Numbered from the stretch's first letter, positions 1 to 8,616 are shown. The stretch: DNA of 60,744 nt from an uncultured Clostridia bacterium (GCA_947627565.1 CANQWO010000007.1:1-60744); one strand, 5' to 3'. Notes: generated by a model not told the origin, from the letters alone. Made by a program: numbers and translations.

Positions 1-68
1 GCATCCGCTATAAGGGCGAGCATGTCGAGCACAAGGAAGGCAAGACTTCGGGCAAGGGCAAGAAGTAA
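1..68 (+). CDS. rplF: Ribosomal protein L6, C-terminal end (partial)
   Basis: The last 21 residues of large-subunit protein L6, whose gene begins before the window. From base 3 it reads I-R-Y-K-G-E-H-V and ends in the Lys/Gly-rich tail G-K-G-K-K, with stop TAA at 66-68. L6 binds 23S rRNA near the sarcin-ricin region. Thirteen bases separate the stop from the rplR start, and the order L6-L18-S5-L30-L15-SecY is that of the spc operon, which supports the call despite the short fragment. Confidence 0.9.
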   Translation, partial: IRYKGEHVEHKEGKTSGKGKK

Positions 69-81
69 AGGAGCGTGAATC

Positions 82-450
82 ATGATTACAAGAATTGATA
101 AGAACGCGGTCAGACAGCGCCGTCACCTGCGCGTGCGGAAGAAGATCTCCGGAACGCCCGAGTGCCCCCGTCTCTCCGTTTACAGAAGCTCGAAGAATAT
201 CTATGTCCAGTTCATCGACGACGTCAACGGTTGCACGCTTGCGTCCGCCTCCACCCTCGAGAAGTCGGTGAAGAGCGAAGTCGCGGGCAAGACCAAGACG
301 GAAGCCGCAAAGGTCGTCGGCAAGATCGCCGCGGAGCGCGCCAAGGAGAAAGGGATCGCAACCGTCGTGTTCGACAGAGGCGGTTATAACTACACGGGTC
401 GCGTTCAGGCGATCGCAGACGGCGCGCGTGAAGCCGGGCTGGAATTCTGA
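82..450 (+). CDS. rplR: Ribosomal protein L18
   Basis: A 122-residue large-subunit protein that binds 5S rRNA with L5 and L25-type proteins in the central protuberance. The basic N-terminus (R[10 protein letters not shown]) followed by [13 protein letters not shown], and the C-terminal F-D-R-G-G-Y-N-Y-x-G-R-V-x-A-x-A-D-G-A-R, are family hallmarks. Length is normal (about 120). The ATG follows an AAGGAG site at the end of rplF. It is translated in the spc operon, 11 bases before rpsE. Confidence 0.97.
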   Translation: MITRIDKNAVRQRRHLRVRKKISGTPECPRLSVYRSSKNIYVQFIDDVNGCTLASASTLEKSVKSEVAGKTKTEAAKVVGKIAAERAKEKGIATVVFDRGGYNYTGRVQAIADGAREAGLEF

Positions 451-461
451 AGGAGGGCGTT

Positions 462-980
462 ATGGCAAGAGAAAACAGACCCCAGAGAAGGCAGGAAGAA
501 AACGACGGGCTCATCAAGAAGCTCATCGAGATCAACCGCGTCAGCAAGACGGTCAAGGGCGGCAAGAACATGCGGTTTGCGGCGCTCGTTGTCGTCGGCG
601 ACGGCGCGGGCCATGTAGGTTACGGCACGGGCAAGTCGAAGGAAGTGCCCGAGGCCATCGAGAAGGCGACGCAGGCGGCCAAGAAGAACATGATCAAAGT
701 CGCCATCGTCGATACGACCATTCCCCACGAAGTTCTCGGCAAGTTCGGCAAGGGCGCGGTGCTGATGCTCCCCGCCGCCGAAGGTACCGGCGTTATCGCG
801 GGCGGCCCCGTGCGTGCGGTCATGGAGGCCGCGGGCATCAAGAACATCAGAACCAAATCTCACGGCACGCAGAACCCCGGCAATTGCATCAAGGCGACGG
901 TCGCGGGGCTTGCGGAGCTCAAGACCGCCGAGGAAATCGCGGCTCTTCGCGGCAAGTCCGTCGAAGAGATCGTAGGCTGA
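462..980 (+). CDS. rpsE: Ribosomal protein S5
   Basis: A 172-residue small-subunit protein involved in decoding accuracy and the mRNA entry path. The N-terminal double-stranded-RNA-like domain starts near residue 16 ([18 protein letters not shown]), includes the conserved V-G-D-G-x-G-x-V-G-Y-G-x-G-K-x-x-E-V-P stretch, and the C-terminal domain ends in the usual helix. The start is fixed by AGGAGGG eight bases upstream. It sits between rplR and rpmD as in other spc operons, with nothing odd in length or content. Confidence 0.97.
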   Translation: MARENRPQRRQEENDGLIKKLIEINRVSKTVKGGKNMRFAALVVVGDGAGHVGYGTGKSKEVPEAIEKATQAAKKNMIKVAIVDTTIPHEVLGKFGKGAVLMLPAAEGTGVIAGGPVRAVMEAAGIKNIRTKSHGTQNPGNCIKATVAGLAELKTAEEIAALRGKSVEEIVG

Positions 981-991
981 GGAGGGAAGAT

Positions 992-1165
992 ATGGTAAAA
1001 GTAACGCTCGTAAAGAGCCCCATCGGCTCAGTGAAGGCCGTCAAGGAGACGGTCGCCTCTCTCGGGCTCACCAAACTCAATTCCTCCAAGACGTTTGAGG
1101 ACAGCGCCACGCTTCGGGGCAAACTCAAGAAAGTCGCGCACCTCGTGAAAGTCGAAGAGGAATAA
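992..1165 (+). CDS. rpmD: Ribosomal protein L30
   Basis: A 57-residue large-subunit protein of the short bacterial type. The sequence begins [12 protein letters not shown] and continues with the typical T-V-x-x-L-G-L-x-K-L-N-x-S-K and a C-terminal basic/acidic helix ([12 protein letters not shown]). The start follows GGAGGG seven bases upstream, eleven bases after the rpsE stop. L30 is dispensable in some bacteria but always lies between S5 and L15 where present, as here. Confidence 0.95.
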   Translation: MVKVTLVKSPIGSVKAVKETVASLGLTKLNSSKTFEDSATLRGKLKKVAHLVKVEEE

Positions 1166-1175
1166 GGAGGAAGCA

Positions 1176-1625
1176 ATGAGAATTGATACGATTTCTCCCG
1201 CCGAGGGAGCAAGAACATCGGAGAAGCGTCTTGGGAGGGGCATCGGATCGGGTCTCGGCAAGACGAGCGGCAAGGGCCACAAGGGCCAGTGGGCGCGTTC
1301 GGGCGGCGGCGTAAGGCCGGGCTTCGAGGGCGGCCAGATGCCGCTTGCGCGCAGGATCCCCAAGCGCGGTTTTCATAACAAGTGGCGCAAGGAATATGTG
1401 ATCGTGAACATTTCCGCGCTCAACGATTTCCCTGCGGGGACGGTGGTCGACTACGATCTCGTGTTGGATTGCGGTCTCGCGAAGGAAGTCAAGAACAATG
1501 TGGGCCTCAAGGTGCTCGGGAGCGGCGAACTCAAAGTCGCCCTCACCGTGAAAGCGGCGAAGTTCTCCGAGGCAGCCAAGTCCGCGATCGAGGCCGCGGG
1601 CGGTACGGCGGAAGTCATCGAGTGA
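1176..1625 (+). CDS. rplO: Ribosomal protein L15
   Basis: A 149-residue large-subunit assembly protein. The glycine/arginine-rich N-terminal extension ([22 protein letters not shown]) that threads into rRNA is intact, followed by the G-F-E-G-G-Q-M-P-L motif near residue 50 and the globular domain. A GGAGG site precedes the ATG by six bases. Length matches the family. The 43-base gap to secY is slightly wider than other gaps in this operon. Confidence 0.97.
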   Translation: MRIDTISPAEGARTSEKRLGRGIGSGLGKTSGKGHKGQWARSGGGVRPGFEGGQMPLARRIPKRGFHNKWRKEYVIVNISALNDFPAGTVVDYDLVLDCGLAKEVKNNVGLKVLGSGELKVALTVKAAKFSEAAKSAIEAAGGTAEVIE

Positions 1626-1668
1626 CTCCCGTCATTCCCGCTTTCCGGCTATCCAAAGGAGCGAAAAC

Positions 1669-3009
1669 ATGATTGAAACACTCAAAAACGCCTTTCGGAA
1701 CAAGGACATCCGGAAAAAGCTCCTGATGACTCTGTTGATCCTGCTCGTTTTCCGTTTGGGATGCTATATCCCCGTGCCGGGCCTCATCAGAGATTCCTTT
1801 TCGAGTGCGATCACGGGGAACGATTTCCTCACGCTCATGAGCGGCATCACCGGCAACGCGCTTGCCAACGGTACGCTCTTCGCTCTCGGGATCGGCCCGT
1901 ACATCAATGCGTCGATCATCATCGAGCTTCTCACGGTCGGGATCCCCTACCTTGAGAATTTGTCCAAGCAAGGGGAAGAGGGGAGAAAGCGCCTGATGTT
2001 CTACACGCGCATCCTCACCATCATCCTTGCCATCATCCAATCCATCGGCATTATCGTCAACTTCGCGCTCAACGCAGCGCCTCCCGCAAATACCAGCATT
2101 ACCGACTACACGGGTGCGATCCGTACCGGTCTCTTCGGCAACGTTTGGGTCGCGGGGATCTACATGACCATCGTCTACACGGCGGGCTCGCTGCTCGTCA
2201 TGTGGCTGGGCGAGCGCATCACCGACTACGGGATCGGAAACGGCATCTCGCTCATCATCTTCGTCGGCATCATTTCCACGGGCGGCATTTCCATTTGGGA
2301 AGAGATCAAGGCGGTGTTTACCGACAGCCCCATGCATCTTCTCAACCTCGGCCTCTTCTTTGTCCTCGCAGTATTGATCTTCTTCGTGATCGTCTACGTG
2401 GATTTGGCCGAACGGAAGATCCCCGTGCAGTATGCGAAACAGGTACGCGGCACCAAGATGTACGGCGGCCAAAGTTCCGTGATCCCCATGAAGATCACGG
2501 GCAGCGGCGTCATGCCTCTCATCTTTGCGTTCGCCATCATCTCTTTCCCCTCGATGATCATCAGCCTCTTTGTGCGCAACGAGAGCGTGCAGAACAGCCT
2601 GACCGAGTGGTTCTCCGGATCGGGGGCATGGTATGGCCAGATCTTCTATTCCCTCGCGCTCTGCATCCTCATCTTCATCTTCGCGTTCTTCTATGCGCAG
2701 ATCCAGTTCAATCCCGACGATGTGGCGAAGCAGATCCAGAGCAACGGCGGCTTCATCCAGGGCATCCGTCCCGGGAAGCCCACGGCGGCATATTTGCGCA
2801 AGATCAACAAACGCATCACGCTCTTCGGCGCGATCTTCCTGACGCTCGTCGCATTCGTGCCCTCGGTCATGTTCAGTTGGGCGGGTCAAAATCTCGTCAA
2901 CGTGTTCTCCACAACGGGACTTTTGATCGTCGTCTCGGTCGCGCTGGAATTTGATAAGCAATTGCAGTCGCAGATCATGATGAAGAACTACAAGGGATTC
3001 CTGAAATAA
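1669..3009 (+). CDS. secY: Preprotein translocase channel subunit SecY
   Basis: A 446-residue membrane protein forming the SecYEG export channel. Ten hydrophobic segments are visible. The N-terminus (F-R-N-K-D-I-R-K-K-L-L-M-T-L-L-I-L-L-V-F-R) and the plug/TM2 region with the G-I-x-P-Y-I-N-A-S-I-I-I-E-L-L motif near residue 80 are typical, as is the cytosolic E-R-K-I-P-V-Q-Y-A-K segment between TM6 and TM7. Start chosen at the ATG after AAAGGAG. It normally abuts adk; here about 440 bases of repeat DNA intervene, so downstream genes may need an additional promoter or read-through. Confidence 0.97.
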   Translation: MIETLKNAFRNKDIRKKLLMTLLILLVFRLGCYIPVPGLIRDSFSSAITGNDFLTLMSGITGNALANGTLFALGIGPYINASIIIELLTVGIPYLENLSKQGEEGRKRLMFYTRILTIILAIIQSIGIIVNFALNAAPPANTSITDYTGAIRTGLFGNVWVAGIYMTIVYTAGSLLVMWLGERITDYGIGNGISLIIFVGIISTGGISIWEEIKAVFTDSPMHLLNLGLFFVLAVLIFFVIVYVDLAERKIPVQYAKQVRGTKMYGGQSSVIPMKITGSGVMPLIFAFAIISFPSMIISLFVRNESVQNSLTEWFSGSGAWYGQIFYSLALCILIFIFAFFYAQIQFNPDDVAKQIQSNGGFIQGIRPGKPTAAYLRKINKRITLFGAIFLTLVAFVPSVMFSWAGQNLVNVFSTTGLLIVVSVALEFDKQLQSQIMMKNYKGFLK

Positions 3010-3019
3010 GGTTACGCGA

Positions 3020-3432
3020 AGACTTCCCCCATTTATGGGGGGAGTTCCGCCGAAGGCGGGGAGGGGAGATCCCCCCGTTCGGCCCTACGGGCCACTTTCC
3101 CCCTTCGGGGGGACAGCAAGGGTAGGCGTTCGCATGGCGTCCCCCGTTATGGGTCTTCCACCGAAGGCGTGAAGTGGGTTCCGCGGCTCGCCAATCTCTA
3201 CCATTCCCTAATTCCCTGAAAAAACAAAAACCACGCTTTTTGTTTTTTCCCTCAATTTGCGCTTCGCGCTTTAAGCCGGGCGACGCCTTGGCGGCAGGGA
3301 CCGCCTGCGGCCCCTTCGCGGAGGCCACCGCTCATGTCGCGCCGCCGCTCACAGCCCACCGGGCTGCTGAGCGAGAATTGCGGCGCTCCACCCCTCACGG
3401 AAATTTTTCGTCAAGAAAAATTTCGTGAACTC
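3020..3432 (+). repeat. Modular intergenic repeat block, copy 1 (between secY and adk)
   Basis: Non-coding, GC-rich, hairpin-rich block inside the spc operon. In order it holds a C/G-run module with CCGCCGAAGGCGG and GGCCCTACGGGCC hairpins (3025-3180), a module containing AAAAACAAAAACCACGC and CTCAATTTGCGCTTCGCG (3217-3271), a module of about 100 bases (3282-3385), and a closing hairpin of the form CACGGAAATTTTTC/GAAAAATTTCGTG (3397-3428). The same modules recur near 9.2-9.5 kb and, inverted, at 13.7-14.5 kb. No credible ORF. It ends 20 bases before the adk start. Confidence 0.9.
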
Positions 3433-3452
3433 TGTTAAATTAAGGAGTTTCT

Positions 3453-4094
3453 ATGAATCTGATCCTACTCGGCGCACCCGGCGCAGGCAAGGGTACGCAG
3501 GCAACCAAGATCGCCGAACGGTATGGCCTCGTTCACATTTCGACGGGGGACATCTTCCGGGCGAATATCAAGAACGGCACGGAGATCGGTCTTCTCGCGA
3601 AGTCCTATACGGATAAGGGCGAGCTCGTTCCCGATGAGGTGACCGTTGCCATCGTCAAGGACCGCCTCACTTGGCCGGATTGCGAAAAGGGCTATCTGCT
3701 CGACGGCTTCCCCCGCAATCTCTATCAGGCGGAGGCGTTGGACACGTTCGCGAAGATCGACGGGGTGGTCAACATCAATATCGACCATAAGCTCCTTATG
3801 GACCGCTTGTGCGGCAGACGGGTCTGCAGAGATTGCGGCGAAAGCTACCATGTCTCGACCCTGAACGGCGCGACGAAGTGCGCCCGCTGCGGCGGAGAGC
3901 TCTATCAGCGCAAAGACGACAATCCCGAGACGGTGGGGGCACGGCTCGCCGTATACAACGAACAGACGGCGCCCCTCATCGATTACTACACCCAAAAAGG
4001 GATCATCCATAACTTCACGGGAACCGAGGCGCCCGCCGAGGTCCTGTTCGAAGAAGTCAAGCGCGTGCTCGACGGTCTCTTGAACACGCTATGA
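3453..4094 (+). CDS. adk: Adenylate kinase
   Basis: A 213-residue enzyme interconverting ATP+AMP and 2 ADP. The P-loop G-A-P-G-A-G-K-G-T lies at residues 7-15, the AMP-binding D-G-F-P-R-N near 84-89, and the LID domain carries C-x2-C...C-x2-C (C-R-D-C and C-A-R-C), the zinc-binding form common in Gram-positives. The start follows AAGGAG. It overlaps map by four bases (ATGA), showing translational coupling. The conserved secY-adk adjacency is interrupted by a repeat block. One copy of the iterated DNA word (Y-H-V-S phase) lies in the LID region. Confidence 0.97.
   Translation: MNLILLGAPGAGKGTQATKIAERYGLVHISTGDIFRANIKNGTEIGLLAKSYTDKGELVPDEVTVAIVKDRLTWPDCEKGYLLDGFPRNLYQAEALDTFAKIDGVVNINIDHKLLMDRLCGRRVCRDCGESYHVSTLNGATKCARCGGELYQRKDDNPETVGARLAVYNEQTAPLIDYYTQKGIIHNFTGTEAPAEVLFEEVKRVLDGLLNTL
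3848..3855 (-). repeat. RGACATGGK motif copy (in adk)
   Basis: Minus strand reads AGACATGG then TAGC, the same ending as the copy at 36935. It is read as Y-H-V-S in the adenylate kinase LID domain. This is the only copy in the first 9 kb. Confidence 0.55.
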
Positions 4095-4834
4095 TCGAAG
4101 TCAAGAGCGAAGCAGAAATAGCTCTCATGCGCGAGCCTACGGCCATCGTCCGCGACTGTCTCAGTTTCGTGGGGGAGAAGATCGGGGCCGGCATGACGAC
4201 CAAAGACGTGGACCGTCTCGTCTATGATTTCATCAAGGCGAGCGGCGCGGAGCCGAGCTGTCTCGGCTACTGCGGATATCCCGCGTCGGCATGTATCTCC
4301 GTCAACGAAGTCGTCGTCCACGGCATCCCCGACGATCGGGTGATCGAAGAGGGCGACATCGTGAGCGTCGATCTCTGCGCCTATAAAAACGGATTTCACG
4401 GCGACGGCGCCAGGACGTTCCGCATCGGAACGGTCTCGCCCGAAAAGGACAAACTTGTGCGCGTCACCGAGGAGTGCTTTTTTCAGGGCATCGAGGGGCT
4501 CAAAGCCGGCACACCGCTCTACGATATCGGCTACCGTGTGCAAAAACACGCCGAATCCAACGGATTTTCCGTCATTCGCGCGTATACGGGACACGGGATC
4601 GGCAGAGAGATGCACGAGGACCCGGCGGTCCCCAACGTCGGAAGACGCGGCACGGGCGTCCGTCTCGAGGCGGGCACGGTGATCTGCATCGAGCCCATGA
4701 TCGCGGCGGGAACGTTTCGGGTAAAGGTGCTTCCGGACGGCTGGACGGCCGTCACGCTCGACGGCAAGCCCGCAGCACACTATGAGAACACAGTCGTCAT
4801 TCGTGAGGACGGCGTGGAAATCCTGACGCTTTAA
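4091..4834 (+). CDS. map: Methionine aminopeptidase, type I
   Basis: A 247-residue cytosolic metalloenzyme removing the initiator Met. The pita-bread fold ligands can be read in order: D in V-D-L-C-A-Y near residue 96, D in G-D-G-A-R-T-F near 107, H in Y-T-G-H-G-I-G near 170, E in I-E-P-M-I-A near 203, and a final E in Y-E-N-T-V-V near 234. The substrate-side His is in V-V-V-H-G-I-P. Its length fits type Ia without the zinc-finger extension. It overlaps adk by four bases and is followed after 11 bases by infA, the standard order. Confidence 0.97.
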   Translation: MIEVKSEAEIALMREPTAIVRDCLSFVGEKIGAGMTTKDVDRLVYDFIKASGAEPSCLGYCGYPASACISVNEVVVHGIPDDRVIEEGDIVSVDLCAYKNGFHGDGARTFRIGTVSPEKDKLVRVTEECFFQGIEGLKAGTPLYDIGYRVQKHAESNGFSVIRAYTGHGIGREMHEDPAVPNVGRRGTGVRLEAGTVICIEPMIAAGTFRVKVLPDGWTAVTLDGKPAAHYENTVVIREDGVEILTL

Positions 4835-4845
4835 TCGGAGGAACT

Positions 4846-5067
4846 ATGTCAAAGGACGATGTCATCGAAGCAGAGGGCAGGGTCATCGAAGCGCTCCCCA
4901 ATGCGACATTCAAAGTGCGGCTTTCCAACGGGCATGTGATCACGGCCTATATTTCGGGAAAACTCCGCATGAACTATATCCGCATCATCGAAGGCGACGC
5001 GGTCAAGTTGGAGATGAGTCCCTACGATCTGACGAAGGGCCGCATCACCTGGAGAAGCAAGAACTGA
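4846..5067 (+). CDS. infA: Translation initiation factor IF-1
   Basis: A 73-residue S1/OB-fold protein that occupies the A site during initiation. The sequence [25 protein letters not shown] and the C-terminal [11 protein letters not shown] are diagnostic. An unusual stretch [10 protein letters not shown] replaces the more common G-K-x-R-x-x-x-I-R-I, which is conservative. The start follows a GGAGG site. The KOW-type protein gene seen here in some Firmicutes is absent. Confidence 0.97.
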   Translation: MSKDDVIEAEGRVIEALPNATFKVRLSNGHVITAYISGKLRMNYIRIIEGDAVKLEMSPYDLTKGRITWRSKN

Positions 5068-5151
5068 TCCCAAGGATCGCGCGGGCCTTCCGGCTCCCGC
5101 ATGACGCGGGGCGCGCGGTCATCCCAAAAAATCAACTTTGAGGTAATTACT

Positions 5152-5268
5152 ATGAAAGTCAGACCTTCCGTAAAACCCATGTGCGATAAGTGCAAGGTGA
5201 TCAAGAGAAACGGCAAAGTGATGGTCATTTGCTCGAAAAATAAGAGCCACAAGCAAAGACAGGGCTAA
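5152..5268 (+). CDS. rpmJ: Ribosomal protein L36
   Basis: A 38-residue large-subunit protein, too short for usual gene-length cutoffs. It reads [16 protein letters not shown] and has the C-x2-C...C...H zinc ligands (Cys11, Cys14, Cys27, His33), so it is the zinc-containing C+ form. The start follows TTTGAGG. An 84-base spacer after infA contains the short palindrome CCGGCTCCCGC-like run but no gene. A strong promoter for the next operon begins seven bases after its stop. Confidence 0.95.
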   Translation: MKVRPSVKPMCDKCKVIKRNGKVMVICSKNKSHKQRQG

Positions 5269-5274
5269 AAACAG

Positions 5275-5303
5275 TTGACACAAAAATTTCGGCGTGTTAT
5301 AAT
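5275..5303 (+). promoter_or_regulatory. Promoter of the alpha operon
   Basis: Perfect sigma-A elements: TTGACA at 5275-5280, a 17-base spacer, TATAAT at 5298-5303. It starts transcription near 5310, about 265 bases before rpsM, giving rpsM-rpsK-rpsD-rpoA-rplQ its own promoter apart from the spc operon. Confidence 0.9.
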
Positions 5304-5309
5304 ACAAGA

Positions 5310-5573
5310 TGCGGTTTGCGAAAAAAACCGCAGGCAATATGCAATTTAAGCTGAATTTCCGCAGAAAAGACGTGCGGGAAGTCGGCTTACTTTGCGCTTA
5401 AAGCGCCGAAGTCCTCTCTGCCTTCGGGCGGAGACGCATCACGGAGCTTGGGAAAAGTTTCGTGAAACCGAAAATAACCGGCCTTTCGGGGGAGCATTTT
5501 CCACTGCGGCCCCGCAGGGCAAGGCGGACATAGATAAATTATTTTTACCGAAAAAACGGAGGTTACAAGTTAC
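5310..5573 (+). promoter_or_regulatory. Long structured 5' leader of rpsM
   Basis: Non-coding leader with successive hairpins: GCGGTTT/AAACCGC (5311-5334), TTCCGC/GCGGGAA (5357-5381), CTGCCTTCGGGCGG-type stems near 5420-5434, GTTTC-GT-GAAAC (5458-5469) and GCCCCGCAGGGC (5511-5522). Its length and position suggest autoregulation by a ribosomal protein encoded downstream (S4 and S13 are possible), but I recognise no known leader consensus in it. Confidence 0.5.
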
Positions 5574-5942
5574 ATGGCACGTATTGCCGGTGTGGATTTA
5601 CCGAGAGAGAAGCGGGTCGAGGTCGGCCTCACCTACATCTACGGGATCGGGCTTACGACGTCGAAAAAGATCTTGGCGGAGACGGGGATCGATCCCGATA
5701 CGCGCGTCAAGGATCTCGATGAAAACGACGTATCCAAACTGAGAGAATATATCGACCACCACCTCACCGTGGAGGGCGAACTCAGAGGACAAGTTTCTTT
5801 GAACATCAAGCGTCTGATGGAGATCGGATGCTATCGCGGCGTGCGCCACAGAAAGGGGCTGCCCGTCCGCGGCCAGAGCACCAAGCGCAACGCAAGAACC
5901 CGCAAGGGTCCCCGCCGGACGGTTGCAAACAAGAAGAAGTAA
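5574..5942 (+). CDS. rpsM: Ribosomal protein S13
   Basis: A 122-residue small-subunit head protein contacting tRNA and the large subunit. It begins [14 protein letters not shown], contains the helix-two-turn-helix region with Y-I-Y-G-I-G, and ends with the basic tail [19 protein letters not shown], where the usual T-N-A-R-T is T-K-R-N-A-R-T. The start follows GGAGG (5562-5566). It is the first gene after the dedicated promoter and leader. Confidence 0.97.
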   Translation: MARIAGVDLPREKRVEVGLTYIYGIGLTTSKKILAETGIDPDTRVKDLDENDVSKLREYIDHHLTVEGELRGQVSLNIKRLMEIGCYRGVRHRKGLPVRGQSTKRNARTRKGPRRTVANKKK

Positions 5943-5954
5943 GGAGGGCGGATC

Positions 5955-6350
5955 ATGGCAGGTCAGAAAAAAACTGTTTCGCGTAAGCGCAGAGAACTCA
6001 AAAAGGTAGATAAAGGACAGGTGCATATCCAGTCCACGTTCAACAATACCCTCGTTACGATCACGGATATGAGCGGCAACGCGATCTCGTGGTCGAGCGC
6101 CGGCGCGCTTGGCTATCGCGGTTCGAGAAAGGGGACCCCGTTTGCAGCGCAGATGGCGGCCGAGACGGCGGCCAAGGCGGCGAAAGAGCATGGGCTTCGT
6201 TCCGTCGAAGTGTATGTGAAGGGGCCCGGTGCCGGCAGAGAGTCGGCCATCCGCGCGCTTGCCAACTGCGAGCTCGAGGTCACGCTCATCTCCGACGTTT
6301 CCCCGATTGCGCACAACGGATGCCGTCCGCCCAAGCGCAGAAGAGTTTAA
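5955..6350 (+). CDS. rpsK: Ribosomal protein S11
   Basis: A 131-residue platform protein near the 3' end of 16S rRNA. The core [20 protein letters not shown] and the C-terminal [19 protein letters not shown] are near invariant in the family. The N-terminal basic tail is short, as usual. The start follows AAGGAGG and the gene lies 12 bases after rpsM and 15 before rpsD. Confidence 0.97.
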   Translation: MAGQKKTVSRKRRELKKVDKGQVHIQSTFNNTLVTITDMSGNAISWSSAGALGYRGSRKGTPFAAQMAAETAAKAAKEHGLRSVEVYVKGPGAGRESAIRALANCELEVTLISDVSPIAHNGCRPPKRRRV

Positions 6351-6365
6351 GGAGGGTAAGACATC

Positions 6366-6989
6366 ATGGCAGTTTACAGAGAAGCAAAATGCAAACTTTG
6401 CAGAAGAGAGGGCGCGAAGCTCTTTTTGAAAGGCGATAAGTGCTATATGGAGAAGTGCCCGTTCAATAAGCGGCCGCTTCCTCCGGGGCAGCACGGCGCG
6501 GGCAGGAAGAAGGTCTCGGAATACGGCCAGCAGCTTCGTGAGAAGCAGAAGACCAAGCGCATCTACGGCGTGCAGGAGGGCCAATTCCGCCATTACTACG
6601 AGATCGCAGAGCGCATGAAGGGCATCACCGGTGAAAACATGCTGTCTCTTCTCGAGAGAAGGCTCGATAACGTCGTCTTCCGCATGGGGATCGGCGCTTC
6701 GCGCACCCAGGCCCGTCAGCTCGTCAATCACGCGCATCTCGCCGTCAACGGCAAGACGGTCACCGTTCCGTCCTATATCGTGCGCGCGGGCGACGTCATC
6801 ACCGTCAAGGAAAACAGAAAAGGAAATAAATTCTTCGAGCAGGTCAAATCCATGAAGGTATCGAACATGCCCAAGTGGCTGGAATTTGATCCCGAAAAGC
6901 TCGAAGGGAAAGTTTTGGCGCTCCCGACAAGAGAGGACGTCGACAGTCAGATCGCAGAGCATATGATCGTCGAGTTGTACTCCAAGTAA
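6366..6989 (+). CDS. rpsD: Ribosomal protein S4
   Basis: A 207-residue 16S rRNA-binding assembly protein with a C-terminal S4 RNA-binding domain (near residues 96-160: [10 protein letters not shown]...R-Q-L-V-N-H). The N-terminus has C-x2-C...C...C (C-K-L-C, then C-Y-M-E-K-C), the zinc-binding C+ form. In Bacillus S4 represses its own mRNA; here it is encoded in the alpha operon instead of alone, so any autoregulation could act on the rpsM leader. The start follows AAGGAGG. Confidence 0.97.
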   Translation: MAVYREAKCKLCRREGAKLFLKGDKCYMEKCPFNKRPLPPGQHGAGRKKVSEYGQQLREKQKTKRIYGVQEGQFRHYYEIAERMKGITGENMLSLLERRLDNVVFRMGIGASRTQARQLVNHAHLAVNGKTVTVPSYIVRAGDVITVKENRKGNKFFEQVKSMKVSNMPKWLEFDPEKLEGKVLALPTREDVDSQIAEHMIVELYSK

Positions 6990-7014
6990 TCAAATCAAAT
7001 AAGGAGGGTACTAT

Positions 7015-7968
7015 ATGATCGAAATGGATATGCCCAAGATCGAGGTTACGGAGAGCGAAGACAGAAGCTACGCCAAAGTCGTCGTTGAGCCGCTCGAAAA
7101 GGGATTCGGTCTTACGATAGGCAACTGTCTGAGAAGAATTCTGCTGTCGGCGCTTCCCGGCGCTGCCGCGCAAGGGATCAAATTTATGGACGGGACCGTA
7201 AAACACGAGTTCTCCTCCATTCCGGGAGTCAAAGAAGACGTTACCGAAATCATCTTAAACCTCAAACTGCTCGCCATCAAGACGAGGATCACCGATAAAG
7301 ATTACACCAAAGTTCTGCGGCTCACGAAAGAGGGTCCCGCGGTCATTACGGCGGCGGACATTTCGCAGGACGCGGAAGTGGAGATCATCAATTCCGACCA
7401 GTATATCTGCACGATCGACGAGGGCGGCAAGATCGACATGGAGATCACGATCGGCCGCGGCAGAGGATATCATCCCGCAAAGGATAACAAACAGCCGCAG
7501 ATCGATTATATTCCCATCGACTCCATCTATACGCCCGTCAAGAAAGTGAATTACAACGTCGAGCCCGCCCGTGTGGGACAAAACATCGATTACGACCGTC
7601 TCACCATCGAGGTCTGGACGAACGGCACGTTCTCGGGCAAGGAGATCGTCTCGCTTGCGGCGAAGATCATGCAGGATCACATCAATCTGTTCGTCAACCT
7701 CTCGGATACCATCAAAGACATGGATATCCTCGTCAAGACGGACGACGACAAGCAGCAACAAATTCTCTCGATGAAGATCGAGGATATGGACTTCTCGGTC
7801 CGCTCCTACAACTGTCTGAAGAGAGCCAACATTCACACCGTGGAGGACCTGATTCGCCGCACGGAAGAGGACATGCTCAAGGTGAGAAATCTTGGCAAGA
7901 AATCTCTCGACGAAGTCATTCAGAAGCTCGAAGCGTACGGTCTTTCGCTCGAAAAAAAGGAGGATTAA
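7015..7968 (+). CDS. rpoA: RNA polymerase alpha subunit
   Basis: A 317-residue subunit that dimerises to nucleate RNA polymerase assembly. The N-terminal domain shows E-P-L-E-K-G-F-G-L-T-I-G-N-C-L-R-R-I-L-L-S-A-L-P-G-A near residues 30-55 and G-R-G-R-G-Y near 150. After a linker rich in acidic residues and Q, the C-terminal domain (S-V-R-S-Y-N-C-L-K-R-A-N-I-H-T-V-E-D-L...) has the helix-hairpin-helix that contacts UP elements and activators. The start follows AAGGAGG. Length is typical of Firmicutes. Confidence 0.98.
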   Translation: MIEMDMPKIEVTESEDRSYAKVVVEPLEKGFGLTIGNCLRRILLSALPGAAAQGIKFMDGTVKHEFSSIPGVKEDVTEIILNLKLLAIKTRITDKDYTKVLRLTKEGPAVITAADISQDAEVEIINSDQYICTIDEGGKIDMEITIGRGRGYHPAKDNKQPQIDYIPIDSIYTPVKKVNYNVEPARVGQNIDYDRLTIEVWTNGTFSGKEIVSLAAKIMQDHINLFVNLSDTIKDMDILVKTDDDKQQQILSMKIEDMDFSVRSYNCLKRANIHTVEDLIRRTEEDMLKVRNLGKKSLDEVIQKLEAYGLSLEKKED

Positions 7969-7971
7969 ACC

Positions 7972-8478
7972 ATGCCGGGGAAATTGGGCAGAACAACGGA
8001 GCAGAGGCTCGCAATTTTGAGAGGCCAGGCCTCGCAGCTCCTTTGGTACGGAAAACTTGAAACAACGGCGGCTCGTGCGAAGGAACTCCAGCCTTACGTC
8101 GAGAAGCTGATCACCAAGGCGATCAATACCTATGAAGACGTCGTCGAGATCGAGGTCATCGCCAAGGACAAGAAGGGCAAGGAGATCAAGACGACCGCGT
8201 ATAAAGACGGTCCGAAGAAATTGGCGGCACGCCGCGCCATCATGGCGAAGACGTATGACCTCCAGGAGATCAAACCGTTTGCCGAGAGCAAGAAAGATTT
8301 CAAAAAACGGACGGGGAAGATCCAGCATCCGCTCATGGAAAAGCTCTTCAATGAGATCGCGCCGAAATATGCGCAGAGAAAGGAAGAGCTCGGGCAGGGC
8401 GGCGGGTATACCCGCATCTATCTGCTCGGCCAGCGCCGCGGTGACGCTGCGGAAGAGGCCATCATCGAGCTTGTCTGA
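7972..8478 (+). CDS. rplQ: Ribosomal protein L17, long form
   Basis: A 168-residue large-subunit protein at the exit tunnel rim. The core motifs are present: K-L-G-R-T-x-x-Q-R near residue 4, L-E-T-T-x-A-R-A-K-E-L, A-R-R-A-I-M-A-K, and the C-terminal G-G-Y-T-R-I-x...R-R-G-D-A. About 30 residues (roughly 54-83, V-V-E-I-E-V-I-A-K-D-K-K-G-K-E) are inserted before the A-R-R motif and the segment after it is also longer, against about 115-125 residues in Bacillus or E. coli. Similar long forms occur in several Clostridia, so this is a clade trait. It is the last gene of the alpha operon, before a terminator. Confidence 0.95.
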   Translation: MPGKLGRTTEQRLAILRGQASQLLWYGKLETTAARAKELQPYVEKLITKAINTYEDVVEIEVIAKDKKGKEIKTTAYKDGPKKLAARRAIMAKTYDLQEIKPFAESKKDFKKRTGKIQHPLMEKLFNEIAPKYAQRKEELGQGGGYTRIYLLGQRRGDAAEEAIIELV

Positions 8479-8492
8479 GCAATCATTCGAAA

Positions 8493-8517
8493 GCATCCCT
8501 TGCGGGGTGCTTTTTTC
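8493..8517 (+). terminator. Terminator of the alpha operon
   Basis: Stem GCATCCC/GGGGTGC with a four-base loop and a T6 run, 15 bases after the rplQ stop. Confidence 0.85.
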
Positions 8518-8542
8518 TTGGCGCAAAACCGCGCATGGCGTG

Positions 8543-8612
8543 ACAGTTCCTCCCCTCAGAGGCGCTCTTTCCACCCCCTCCCGGGGGAGGGGGAATCAAA
8601 GGGGGTGGGGCG
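8543..8612 (+). repeat. Repeat module D fragment
   Basis: A short piece of the modular repeat family: GTGACAGTTCCTCCCC, GGAGGGGGAATCAAAGGGGG and a closing GGGGCGC. The same order recurs at 9240-9311 and inverted at 14297-14375. No coding potential. Confidence 0.75.
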
Positions 8613-8616
8613 CATA

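Noticed and set aside
1615-2961. A 448-codon open frame on the minus strand opposite secY
   Set aside because: It is the mirror of secY codons in a GC-rich genome; the product is an Asp/Glu/Arg-rich string with no family features and no ribosome site.
3174-3428. Open frames inside the modular repeat blocks (also 9054-9374, 12643-13254, 13687-14430)
   Set aside because: They translate hairpin DNA and recur in different frames in different copies. No ribosome sites; the sequence is conserved as DNA, not protein.
7972-8478. L17 as a fusion with a foreign domain
   Set aside because: The extra residues interrupt L17 at a surface loop and similar long L17 forms are known to me from other Clostridia.
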